This document shows positions 14,040 to 21,201 of a stretch of 25,331 bases of DNA, one piece after another. Every line of letters starts with the position of its first letter. The first letter of the stretch is position 1. The translations under genes and the position numbers were made by a program. Source of the DNA: HRBIN15 sp039630445 (lineage in GTDB: Bacteria; Armatimonadota; Fimbriimonadia; Fimbriimonadales; GBS-DC); NCBI GenBank assembly GCA_039630445.1, contig JBCNVA010000089.1, forward strand, positions 1 to 25,331, read 5' to 3'. A model generated the notes under the pieces. That model did not search any database, was not told the DNA's origin, and saw only the letters and a list, made by a program, of their open reading frames with translations.

Positions 14040-14495
14040 TCAAGCTTTGAGCAGCTCCAACACGCGCAGCCAGGGCGGATTCTGGCTCGCGATACGATCC
14101 AGCGTGACGGCACGCAGCGCTTGCTCCGCCTGCTCGCGCAAAGCTTGCCAGAGGTGATGCGCCGCGCAGGGGGTCTCTGCCCGACAGGGCGCTCGATGAT
14201 CCAGCAGGCAGTGATACTTCTCGATGGGGCCCTCGATCGCCATCAGGATGTCGTAGAAGCTAATCTGGTCGGCAGGTCGCGTCAACGAGAAGCCACGCTG
14301 CACGCCCCGATGCGGGCGCACAATACCCGCGCGAGTCAGCAGGTCAAAAATGGTGTAGAGGAAATGCACTGAGATACCCGTCTCTTCTGCCAGCTCCTTG
14401 ACCGTTACGACAGCCCCCTCACCGCGCTGCGCCAGATGCGCCAGCGCCCGAATCGCGTATTCCGTGCGTGCCCCGAAATCCAGCAGTCGTATCAT
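14040..14495 (-). CDS. Rrf2-family transcriptional regulator with three cysteines (possible Fe-S sensor)
   Basis: This 151-residue winged-helix regulator has the Rrf2 layout: RTEYAIRALAHLAQR at the N-terminus, a recognition region VKELAEETGISVHFLYTIFDLLTRAGIV (helices about 32-58) and the wing RGVQRGFSL. Cysteines C96, C104 and C110 are spaced C-x7-C-x5-C in the loop where IscR and NsrR bind an iron-sulfur cluster, so it may sense iron, oxygen, NO or redox state; the ligand is inference. I chose the ATG at 14495, preceded by GAGGTG at a 6-nt spacing; the longer open frame upstream runs into the tricorn gene and is not protein-like. It has its own TATTAT box. It lies 76 bp downstream of the tricorn-like gene. 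Its targets are not evident. Confidence 0.92.
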   Translation of the reverse strand: MIRLLDFGARTEYAIRALAHLAQRGEGAVVTVKELAEETGISVHFLYTIFDLLTRAGIVRPHRGVQRGFSLTRPADQISFYDILMAIEGPIEKYHCLLDHRAPCRAETPCAAHHLWQALREQAEQALRAVTLDRIASQNPPWLRVLELLKA

Positions 14496-14525
14496 GCCGT
14501 TCACCTCATTCGGTTGACTCACCCT

Positions 14526-14531
14526 ATAATA
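14526..14531 (-). promoter_or_regulatory. Putative -10 box of the Rrf2 gene
   Basis: TATTAT preceded by GGGG on the minus strand, 30 nt before the ATG at 14495. The leader contains the GAGGTG ribosome site. Confidence 0.4.
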
Positions 14532-14571
14532 CCCCAAACGGCTCAGTGAACGCAAGAGGAGAGTGCCGTGC

Positions 14572-17500
14572 TTAGCGTGGCAACCGCTCCAGCAGCACCT
14601 CGATCGTCTTATCCAGCTGGCGGTCGCGCCCTTCCGCGAGGTCGCTGGGCAAATCCTCCACGCGATAATCGGGCTGGGCGCCGTTGCCTTCCAAATTGAC
14701 GCGCTTATCGATGGTGTACCAGCCACGTCCGGGCGTGCTGACACGGCTGCCGTCCATCAAGGTGCGCTGCCCCGTGCTGATGACCCCACCGGCGGTGGGC
14801 ATGCCGATCAATGGTCCGCGCCGGAGCGTTTTAATGGCGTGGGCAAAAATCTCGGCGTTGCTAAAGCTCGCTTCGTTGCACAGCACAGCGATCGGCTTTG
14901 TCCATTCGGGCAAGGGCAGGCGGTCGTGCGGGTAGCCCGGCTTGCCATCGCGCCCGACGGTATAGGCGTGGCGGGGCACATGCAGGATTGCCAGCAGATA
15001 GTCGGCGGTGCGCCCGCCACCGTTGAAGCGCACATCGATCACCAGCCCTTGCTTGCCGTAGGCGGCGGCGTAGAGGTCACGAATGAACTCGCGCAGGCTC
15101 TGCTCGCCCATCGCCTGAATATGCACATAGCCCAGTTTGCCTCCGCTTTTCTGCTCCACATAGTGGCGGTTGCGCTGCACCCAGTCGCGATAGCGCGCGG
15201 TGTTGTAGTCGCTGATAGAAATCGGGCGCAGATAGACTGTGCGCTCCTTACCATCGGGCTGGCGTACCAGCAGCGCGACTCGCTCGCCTACCTTGCCTTC
15301 CAGCAGCTGCCACACATCAGTCGTGGGAGTCAGCCGTTGCCCGTCGATGGCAAGCACACGCTCGCCGGGCTGAAGGTTCACCTCCTTGCGTGCGGCGGGT
15401 GTGCCGGGAATCACGCGCTCAATCAGCAAGCCCTCGCCGTCGCGCCGATTGCTCCACACCACGCCCAGCATGCCCGTGGGGCGTCCACTTTCCACTTCCT
15501 CGCGTGGCAGGCTGAAACTCACATGGGATGAGCGCAATTCGCCCAGCATCATGTAGACGACTGCTGTAAAATCCCTGTCGCTCTGCGCGTAGGGCAGGAA
15601 GGGTCGATACTTCGTGCGCATCGCGCTCCAGTCGACGCCGTGGAAGTTCGGGTCATAGAAGGTCTCGTTCAGCGTGCGCCACACGGCGTCGAGTAAGTAG
15701 GCGCGTTCGGCATCGTGCTGAATGCGAATCTTGACCTCAGTGTTGGTTGCCTGTGGACTGCCGCCCGCTGCGGGAATGCGTTGTAAGCGCCCTCGGCTCA
15801 GGAAATAGAGGGTTTTGCCATCGCTGCTCCATGTGATCTGAGTGGGGGCGAGTCCGCCTGTGGTGAGGCGTTTCTCGTCGGTGCCGTCCCACTTGATGGT
15901 GTAGAGGTCGGATTGCCCCTGATAGGCGGTGCGATAGGCGATGCGCTCGGCATCGGGCGAGATAATCGCTTCCTGCACGCCGTCGGCATAGCGCGTCACG
16001 GCACGGATGCGCAGATGGATGTCCTCAAAGTCGATCTGGACCTGCTTAGGCTTCTCCTCTTTGGTTTCCTCCTTCTTGGGCGGGTCGTGGCGGGCGTCCT
16101 CCTCGTCCTCGCGGTCAGCACGGGTCTTTTCGTCATCCTCTTTACGCAGAAAGACAAAATAGATGTTATAGCTATCCGTATCACGCTCTGAGAGAAAGAC
16201 CAGCGCACGCCCATCTGCCGACCAGGAGGGCGAGCTGTCGTTGCGCGGGTGGCGCGTGATATTCACTGGCTCGCCGCCCTCCACCGAGACAATCCAGATG
16301 TCAGCGTTGTAGTTCTCGTCTTGCTGTTCATAGGCAAGCCAGCGGCTATCGGGCGACCAGACAAAATCGCCCAGATTCCAGTGCTGCACCAGCACGCGCT
16401 CCTGCTTGGTCTCCAGATCCATCACCACGAGGTTGCCCGCACCGCGGCGGAAGGCAATCTTTTTGCCATCGGGGGAGATGTGCGGCGACGATTCGTCCTC
16501 AGGGGTCTGGGTGAGCCGCTCGATCTTCAGTTTGGAGGCACGGCGCAGGCGCGGTTCGTCTGGATCGTCCGAGGTGATGAGGTAGAGGTCGCGCTGTCGC
16601 TCGCTGGTTTCGGAACCCCCTCCTTGAGGTTCCCCCTTAGAAAGGGGGAACCGAGGGCTTTCAGAGGCAAAAACGAGGGCTTTACTATCGGGCAGCCAGC
16701 TCAGTCCCGATTCGGGTTCCACCGTTTCGGTCAGATTGCGGGTGATGCCGCCCTCTGGGAAGCGGGTTATGAACACCTCGCCGCGCACCACGAACGCCAC
16801 CTCCTTGCCGTTGGGTGAGACGGCATACTCCGAGATGTTGCCCGTGAAGGTGCGCACCTCCTCCTGGGTGCCGCGCTCGTCGCTTGCGGGTATCATCAGT
16901 GCAATTGGCTCCGGCTTACCGTCGGGCAGTGTCAGCCGATAGATGTCCATTCCCTGTTCAAAGGTGATGAGTTTGCCATTCGCGCTGATCTGGGGGAAGC
17001 GGATGCCGTCCCCCTTGAAGTGGGTGAGCTGGCGAGTGCGCCGCGTGGTGATGTCCATCGCATAGAGGTTATAGGTTCCATCGCGCTCCGACACGAAATA
17101 GAGGGTGCGCCCGTCGGCAGACCACATCGGGAAGGTGTCGGGCGTATCGGTGTCGGTCAGGCGCACAAAGCGGTCGGTTTCGAGATGATGCAGCCACAGG
17201 TCGCCCGTCGCGCTGCCTTTGTAGCCTTTGCGCCACCATGCGCTATCGCGTCGCACGAATGCCACCTGCTTGCCGTCGGGCGAGAGGGCGGCGGGCGTGC
17301 CCTCCACATCGTGCAGGCGGTAGGGTGTGCCGCCCTCCAGCCGCGCCACATACGGCACATAGCGCACGCCATACGGCTCCCAGTCCCGCTGCGACTCGAA
17401 AATCACTGCCTGACTGTCGGGCGTCCAGCCGAGTGCCCGATCGCGCCCCGAAAACCATGTGAGCCGCTGGACGCGCCCCGTGTCCAGATGCAGCGCGAAC

Positions 17501-17778
17501 ACCTCGTCGTTGCCGAAGCGGTCTGAGGTAAAGGCGATTTTCTTGCCGTCGGGCGACCAGATGGGCGCGAAGTCGTAGCCCTCATGCACGGTGAGTCGCT
17601 GTGCCAACCCGCCTGTGCTGGGCGCAAGCCACAAATCGCCCTGATAGCAAAAGACAATTCGCGTGCCATCGGGCGAAGGCGCAGGATAGCGGGCAAATTT
17701 GATGGGCGTCTGCGATAGAGCAAGCAACGGTGCTAAGAACAACCACCACGCAACAAGCCATCCCTGTCGACGCATCAT
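14572..17778 (-). CDS. Exported tricorn-like protease (S41 family) with beta-propellers and PDZ domain
   Basis: This 1068-residue protein has a signal peptide (about 1-22, MMRRQGWLVAWWLFLAPLLA). Two propeller regions follow with repeated YPAPSPDG, WSPDGKKIAF and WSADGRTLYF motifs (about 25-320 and 325-640), then a charged linker (EKTRADREDEEDARHDPPKK). Next come a TSP-like core, a PDZ domain (about 785-870, GMLGVVW to GERVLAIDGQ) and the S41 catalytic domain. The catalytic tetrad of archaeal tricorn (S745, H746, S965, E1023) matches here S751 and H752 (LRSSHVS), S973 (EASFSNAEIF) and E1030 (NLEGNGAQPD). It should degrade peptides outside the cytoplasm. I chose the ATG at 17778 for its signal peptide and AAAGGA site. 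A palindromic repeat at 16628-16652 adds about 20 residues (PRFPLSKGEPQGGGSE) in one propeller. Confidence 0.93.
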   Translation of the reverse strand: MMRRQGWLVAWWLFLAPLLALSQTPIKFARYPAPSPDGTRIVFCYQGDLWLAPSTGGLAQRLTVHEGYDFAPIWSPDGKKIAFTSDRFGNDEVFALHLDTGRVQRLTWFSGRDRALGWTPDSQAVIFESQRDWEPYGVRYVPYVARLEGGTPYRLHDVEGTPAALSPDGKQVAFVRRDSAWWRKGYKGSATGDLWLHHLETDRFVRLTDTDTPDTFPMWSADGRTLYFVSERDGTYNLYAMDITTRRTRQLTHFKGDGIRFPQISANGKLITFEQGMDIYRLTLPDGKPEPIALMIPASDERGTQEEVRTFTGNISEYAVSPNGKEVAFVVRGEVFITRFPEGGITRNLTETVEPESGLSWLPDSKALVFASESPRFPLSKGEPQGGGSETSERQRDLYLITSDDPDEPRLRRASKLKIERLTQTPEDESSPHISPDGKKIAFRRGAGNLVVMDLETKQERVLVQHWNLGDFVWSPDSRWLAYEQQDENYNADIWIVSVEGGEPVNITRHPRNDSSPSWSADGRALVFLSERDTDSYNIYFVFLRKEDDEKTRADREDEEDARHDPPKKEETKEEKPKQVQIDFEDIHLRIRAVTRYADGVQEAIISPDAERIAYRTAYQGQSDLYTIKWDGTDEKRLTTGGLAPTQITWSSDGKTLYFLSRGRLQRIPAAGGSPQATNTEVKIRIQHDAERAYLLDAVWRTLNETFYDPNFHGVDWSAMRTKYRPFLPYAQSDRDFTAVVYMMLGELRSSHVSFSLPREEVESGRPTGMLGVVWSNRRDGEGLLIERVIPGTPAARKEVNLQPGERVLAIDGQRLTPTTDVWQLLEGKVGERVALLVRQPDGKERTVYLRPISISDYNTARYRDWVQRNRHYVEQKSGGKLGYVHIQAMGEQSLREFIRDLYAAAYGKQGLVIDVRFNGGGRTADYLLAILHVPRHAYTVGRDGKPGYPHDRLPLPEWTKPIAVLCNEASFSNAEIFAHAIKTLRRGPLIGMPTAGGVISTGQRTLMDGSRVSTPGRGWYTIDKRVNLEGNGAQPDYRVEDLPSDLAEGRDRQLDKTIEVLLERLPR
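16628..16652. repeat. Palindromic repeat inserted in frame in the tricorn-like gene
   Basis: GGTTCCCCCTT and AAGGGGGAACC form a perfect 11-bp stem with a 3-nt loop. On the coding strand it gives PRFPLSKGEPQGGG (roughly residues 374-388), which interrupts a propeller strand pair (VFASES ... RDLYLITSDDPDE) that is continuous in relatives as I recall them. Base composition (C and G runs) is unlike the surrounding codons. Confidence 0.7.
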
Positions 17779-17853
17779 GCGCTTCCTTTCGCTCCTGCAG
17801 ACCGATTTCCTGTTGTAAATCGGTAGCAAAAGGCGCGAAGCCGAGCGAGGAGG

Positions 17854-17882
17854 TTTTCAAAAAGCAGCACCTGTGGTATAAT
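17854..17882 (+). promoter_or_regulatory. Promoter of the second dockerin-like secreted protein
   Basis: TTTTCA (17854-17859), a 17-nt spacer and TATAAT (17877-17882, preceded by GTGG) make the best two-part promoter in the window. The start point would be near 17889, the first base of the leader hairpin. Confidence 0.65.
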
Positions 17883-17888
17883 ACGAGT

Positions 17889-17934
17889 GCAGGCGTTGGG
17901 CTTCCTGAAACCCAAGGACGCCTGCGAAAGGAGG
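17889..17934 (+). promoter_or_regulatory. 5' leader stem-loop and strong ribosome binding site
   Basis: GCAGGCGT (17889-17896) pairs with ACGCCTGC (17918-17925), and TGGG (17897-17900) pairs with CCCA (17911-17914) around a 10-nt loop, with AGG as a bulge. The hairpin begins at the predicted transcription start. AGGAGG (17929-17934) follows, 5 nt before the ATG at 17940. Such a 5' hairpin plus a strong site suggests a stable, highly translated mRNA. Confidence 0.55.
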
Positions 17935-17939
17935 TTCGT

Positions 17940-18893
17940 ATGATGATAAGTCGATGGTTGATGATTTGGATGGCAGGGGCGCTACTTTGTACGCCCAGCC
18001 TCGCGCAGCGTGCGGGCGATGTGCGTCCCACTCTGACGATTACGCCTGCACCATGGCTGCCGACGCCACAGCTTCCGCCAAGCGTCCTGTCGATGGTGCC
18101 GGATTTCAACTCGTCTGCGTCAGACTTCTTCCCAGCTGCGCCCACCGTGCTGGTGGACAACACCACACTGACGGGCTATTACTTCCCGGTCTCCAACATC
18201 ACCCTGGACGACGCCAACATCCCTAACACGCTGGATACTGACGGGGACAACATCTACTACATAACCTCCATCGACCTGGCATTCTATGTACCTGGAACCG
18301 CGCAGCAACCCGTGCAGGTCGAGGTCTACATCACAACCGATCCAACTAATCCGGGAGCCCCTGTTGCCACTGGCTCGTGGACGCTAAGTCCTGGTGGCTA
18401 TATTCTCACCCTTACCTCACCGCGCTGTACGCCGAGGGAGCAAAGCACCAGCCAAATCACGGGGACCGACCAGAACGAGTATGACCGCTTCTGGATCGGA
18501 ATGAAGTTCCCGCCGTATTGTCACCCTATCTATGGACCTGGTCCTGGCTGGCTGCTGGCGTCGGGGCCTGGTTATGAGGACAACCTCTTCTACTGGGAAG
18601 GCGACATGAACTGCGGGGGCAACTACGCTGCCACTTATTACTGGTTTGGTGGAACCCCGCGTGCCTCCTTCTATATGAAGGTGATGGGTGCCGCCACCCT
18701 CCAGGACGCCATCGTCAACCCGAATGTCACAGGTGACACTCCCTGCGTGGACGATGCCGACCTGCTGGCGGTGCTGTTCCAGTTTGGCTGGACAGGCGGT
18801 CCGGGTAGCGTGCCAGAGGACACGAACTGTGACGGCGTGGTTGATGATGCTGACCTGCTGATTGTGCTGTTCGCCTTCGGTTCAGGTTGCTGA
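17940..18893 (+). CDS. Secreted protein of unknown function with C-terminal dockerin-like repeats
   Basis: This 317-residue exported protein has a signal peptide (about 1-22, ending TPSLAQ). I do not recognise the central region (about 30-260). It is rich in Thr, Pro, Gly and aromatic residues, has strand-like segments (ITSIDLAFYVPGT, VQVEVYITTDP) and a few cysteines, and resembles extracellular beta-sandwich proteins. The last 50 residues carry a two-repeat dockerin-like module. In the first repeat the calcium loop is degenerate (NVTGDTPCVDDADLLAVL), while the second is intact (DTNCDGVVDDADLLIVL). The module is very close to that of the propeller protein at 12184. The gene has the strongest promoter, ribosome site and terminator here, so it is probably monocistronic and well expressed. 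The ATG at 17940 is fixed by AGGAGG 5 nt away. Confidence 0.88.
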   Translation: MMISRWLMIWMAGALLCTPSLAQRAGDVRPTLTITPAPWLPTPQLPPSVLSMVPDFNSSASDFFPAAPTVLVDNTTLTGYYFPVSNITLDDANIPNTLDTDGDNIYYITSIDLAFYVPGTAQQPVQVEVYITTDPTNPGAPVATGSWTLSPGGYILTLTSPRCTPREQSTSQITGTDQNEYDRFWIGMKFPPYCHPIYGPGPGWLLASGPGYEDNLFYWEGDMNCGGNYAATYYWFGGTPRASFYMKVMGAATLQDAIVNPNVTGDTPCVDDADLLAVLFQFGWTGGPGSVPEDTNCDGVVDDADLLIVLFAFGSGC

Positions 18894-18932
18894 GTGAGCC
18901 TGCCCTCGTTCGCAGGGCTGATTCACAACCGC

Positions 18933-18994
18933 CCAGCCCGCTGTTTGCCTCGCCCATCTATTCCTGAGGCAAACAGTCGGGCTGGCTGTTTTAT
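18933..18994 (+). terminator. Strong intrinsic terminator after the dockerin-like gene
   Basis: CCAGCCCG plus CTGTTTGCCTC (18933-18951) pairs with GAGGCAAACAG (18966-18976) and CGGGCTGG (18978-18985), giving 19 base pairs with one bulged T. GCTGTTTTAT follows. It lies 40 nt after the stop codon. Confidence 0.88.
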
Positions 18995-19039
18995 GGGGTT
19001 CACAATTCTGCTATATTTGACCACCTCGCCATCCGCAGG

Positions 19040-19045
19040 TATACT
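19040..19045 (+). promoter_or_regulatory. Putative -10 box of tdh
   Basis: TATACT preceded by AGG, 13 nt before the ATG at 19059. The short leader still holds an AGGA. Confidence 0.45.
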
Positions 19046-19058
19046 TGAAGCAGGACCG

Positions 19059-20087
19059 ATGAAGGCGATTTGTAAGAGGCAGCCCGGAGTGGGGCTGGAG
19101 CTGTGCGAGGTGGCAGAACCGAAGCTTCAGCCAAACACGGTGCTGGTGCGCGTGTTGCGCACCTCGCTTTGCGGCACCGACCTGCATATCTACTCTTGGG
19201 ATCCGTGGGCACAGTCGCGCTTGAAGCCGCCGCTGATCGTCGGGCATGAGTTCTGTGGCGTGGTGGAGGCAGTCGGTGAGGGGGTTCACCACCTCAAAGT
19301 CGGCGACTTTGTGGCAGGCGAAAGCCATATCACCTGTGGCGTCTGCAAACCGTGCCGATTAGGTCAGGCGCATGTGTGCCAGAACACGCGAATCCTTGGC
19401 GTGGATGTGGACGGCTGCTTCGCGCCGTATATTGTCATTCCTGCCGCGAACGCGCAAAAGACCGACCCAAGCATTCCGCCCGAAGTCGCTACGGTGCAGG
19501 ACCCGCTGGGGAACGCGGTGCACGCCGTGCTTGCCACACCCATCGCGGGCAGCACTGTGCTGATTACAGGCTGCGGTGCAATTGGGCTTTTCAGCATTGC
19601 GGTGGCAAAGGCGTGCGGGGCGAGGCGCATTTATGCTACTGAGGTGCGTCCCTACCGCCGTCAGTTAGCCGAACAGATGGGCGCCGACAGGGTGTTTGAC
19701 CCGCAAATAGACGATGTGCTGGGGGCTATTCGGCGCGAAACGGATGGGCTGGGCGTGGATGTCGCCCTTGAGATGTCAGGGCATCCCTCAGCCATCGCGT
19801 TGATCACCGAAGCCATCCGCCCTGGTGGGCATATCAGCCTGCTGGGACTGTTCACCCAACCTGTGCCCGTCGATCTGAACATGCTGATTTTCAAGGCGGT
19901 GCAGATTCACGCCATCTTGGGACGCCAGCTGCACGCGACCTGGGAGGCGATGCAGGCATTGCTGGCATCGGGCACGCTCGATATCCGCCCCGCCATCACG
20001 CATGTGTTACCTTGGCAGGAGTATGAACACGCTTTCGAACTCACCGCATCGGGCATGGCGGGCAAAGTGGTGCTGCATTGGGAGTAG
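19059..20087 (+). CDS. tdh: L-threonine 3-dehydrogenase
   Basis: This 342-residue zinc-dependent medium-chain dehydrogenase oxidises L-threonine to 2-amino-3-ketobutyrate with NAD in the cytoplasm. Catalytic zinc ligands are C38, H63 and E64 (SLCGTDLHIY and VGHEF), and H90 in ESHITCG is the family-specific residue. The structural zinc is held by C93, C96, C99 and C107. The Rossmann loop is TGCGAIGLF. The CGTDLHIYSWDPWAQ block separates TDH from alcohol and sorbitol dehydrogenases. I chose the ATG at 19059 because the protein then starts MKAICKRQPG like E. coli TDH and has the family length; the longer open frame upstream crosses the terminator. The partner kbl (2-amino-3-ketobutyrate CoA ligase) is not in the window. 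ruvX follows after 2 bp. Confidence 0.95.
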   Translation: MKAICKRQPGVGLELCEVAEPKLQPNTVLVRVLRTSLCGTDLHIYSWDPWAQSRLKPPLIVGHEFCGVVEAVGEGVHHLKVGDFVAGESHITCGVCKPCRLGQAHVCQNTRILGVDVDGCFAPYIVIPAANAQKTDPSIPPEVATVQDPLGNAVHAVLATPIAGSTVLITGCGAIGLFSIAVAKACGARRIYATEVRPYRRQLAEQMGADRVFDPQIDDVLGAIRRETDGLGVDVALEMSGHPSAIALITEAIRPGGHISLLGLFTQPVPVDLNMLIFKAVQIHAILGRQLHATWEAMQALLASGTLDIRPAITHVLPWQEYEHAFELTASGMAGKVVLHWE

Positions 20088-20089
20088 CC

Positions 20090-20497
20090 ATGCGGATTAT
20101 CGCGCTGGATTATGGCGAGAAGCGCATTGGGGTGGCGGTGGCGCAGACGGAGGTGGGCATTCCGCTGCCGCTAACGGTGCTGCCTGCCGATTTGCAGGCG
20201 GTGCTGCGCTTCCTGAAGGAGCAGAAACCTGACCGCATCGTGGTAGGCATGCCCTATCGGCTGTCGGGTGAGGCGGGACGCCGTGCGCAGCAGGTGCAGG
20301 CGTTCATCGAGGCGCTGCGCGCCCAGCTGGACATCCCTATCGACACCATCGACGAGCGTCTGAGCAGTCGCGAGGCGGAGGGACGCCTGCTGCAGGCAGG
20401 CTATCGTCGCCGTGATCGCCGTGCTGTTCAAGATTCGATCGCCGCCGCCCTGCTGCTGGAGACCTACTTGCGCCGCCTTGCCTTACCCAACCTGTGA
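20090..20497 (+). CDS. ruvX: YqgF/RuvX family nuclease (putative pre-16S rRNA nuclease / Holliday junction resolvase)
   Basis: This 135-residue RNase H-fold protein opens with IIALDYGEKRIGVAV (catalytic D7) and includes VVGMPYRLSG, TIDERLSSREAEG and the C-terminal acidic RAVQDSIAAALLLETYL. Length and motifs are normal for the family, which processes the 5' end of 16S rRNA in E. coli and has also been proposed to resolve Holliday junctions. It starts 2 bp after the tdh stop, so the two share a transcript; a functional link is not evident. The ATG at 20090 is the only start that gives the family N-terminus. Confidence 0.94.
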   Translation: MRIIALDYGEKRIGVAVAQTEVGIPLPLTVLPADLQAVLRFLKEQKPDRIVVGMPYRLSGEAGRRAQQVQAFIEALRAQLDIPIDTIDERLSSREAEGRLLQAGYRRRDRRAVQDSIAAALLLETYLRRLALPNL

Positions 20498-20518
20498 AAC
20501 ACCCCCGATTCGTCCGAG

Positions 20519-20524
20519 TATAAT
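20519..20524 (+). promoter_or_regulatory. Putative -10 box almost adjacent to the LolA-like gene
   Basis: TATAAT preceded by CGAG, with only 5 nt (TAAGC) to the ATG at 20530. The transcript would begin at or next to the start codon. Confidence 0.5.
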
Positions 20525-20529
20525 TAAGC

Positions 20530-21201
20530 ATGATGCGATTCGCACCCGATTTCGGCGCGATGGTGCAGGACAAGTTGCGCGACCTGCAGATGGATGTGAA
20601 GGCGGAAGGTGTCCGCCTCGGCGAGCTGCGCAAAATCAACGAGGACTTCGCCAACGCCTACCGCTTCAAATGGATGAAGGCGTACTACAAGGAGCCGTTC
20701 AAACTCCGCCTGGAATCGGAGGTGCTGTCGCGGCGCATCACCTACATTCTGAACGGTGGCATCAAAGTGGTGATTGCGCCTGGTCAGCGCGTGCGCGACG
20801 ATGTATCCAATTCACCTGGCAAGCGCCAGACGCCTCTCGACTTCGGCTTCATCACGCCCGCTGTGGCAAAGCAGCTGGATGCCCGCTTCGAGCGGGAGGA
20901 ACGAGAGGGCGGCACAACCCTCTATGTATTCACGCTCAAATGGAACTACGGCGACGACGAATCGACGCATATCGTCTGGATCGATCCTGTCAAGCGCATC
21001 ACGGCGCGGCGCGTGTGGTACAGTGGCACAGGCAAATACCGCGCCCGCTTCGAGTACAAAGACCCCGTTGAAGCCGCGCCCGGTATCTGGATTCCGACCC
21101 GCGCCGAGGTCTACAATGCTGCCCAGCGATTTGGCGGGCGCACCATCAATTCGAATATCAAAGTGAATCAGGGATTAGATGACAGCCTCTTCCGCGTCTG
21201 A
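20530..21201 (+). CDS. LolA-like (outer-membrane lipoprotein sorting protein fold) protein, no signal peptide
   Basis: This 223-residue protein shows the general pattern of the LolA superfamily: a helical start, then strands such as FKWMKAYYKEPFKLRLESE, RRITYILNGGIKVVIAP, TLYVFTLKWNYGDDESTHIVWIDP and KRITARRVWYSG, and the end PGIWIPTRAEVYN ... NSNIKVNQGLDDSLF, typical of such proteins. The resemblance is to fold, not to a named family. There is no signal peptide, which is odd for LolA-like proteins. Either it is cytosolic or the true start differs, but no upstream start is available because of the -10 box and ruvX. Its end overlaps the methyltransferase gene by 23 nt, so they form an operon. 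Function unknown. Confidence 0.65.
   Translation: MMRFAPDFGAMVQDKLRDLQMDVKAEGVRLGELRKINEDFANAYRFKWMKAYYKEPFKLRLESEVLSRRITYILNGGIKVVIAPGQRVRDDVSNSPGKRQTPLDFGFITPAVAKQLDARFEREEREGGTTLYVFTLKWNYGDDESTHIVWIDPVKRITARRVWYSGTGKYRARFEYKDPVEAAPGIWIPTRAEVYNAAQRFGGRTINSNIKVNQGLDDSLFRV

Noticed and set aside
14563..15531. Long plus-strand open frame inside the tricorn-like gene
   Set aside because: It is a shadow of the S41 and PDZ coding region, with no recognisable motif.
17876..17884. Bidirectional promoter using the symmetric TATAAT/TATTAT between the tricorn-like and dockerin-like genes
   Set aside because: The minus-strand reading gives a 95-nt leader and no -35 match; evidence is too thin without start-site data.
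18894..19058. Upstream extension of tdh to a start at 18894
   Set aside because: It would translate through a strong intrinsic terminator, and TDH proteins begin at MKA.
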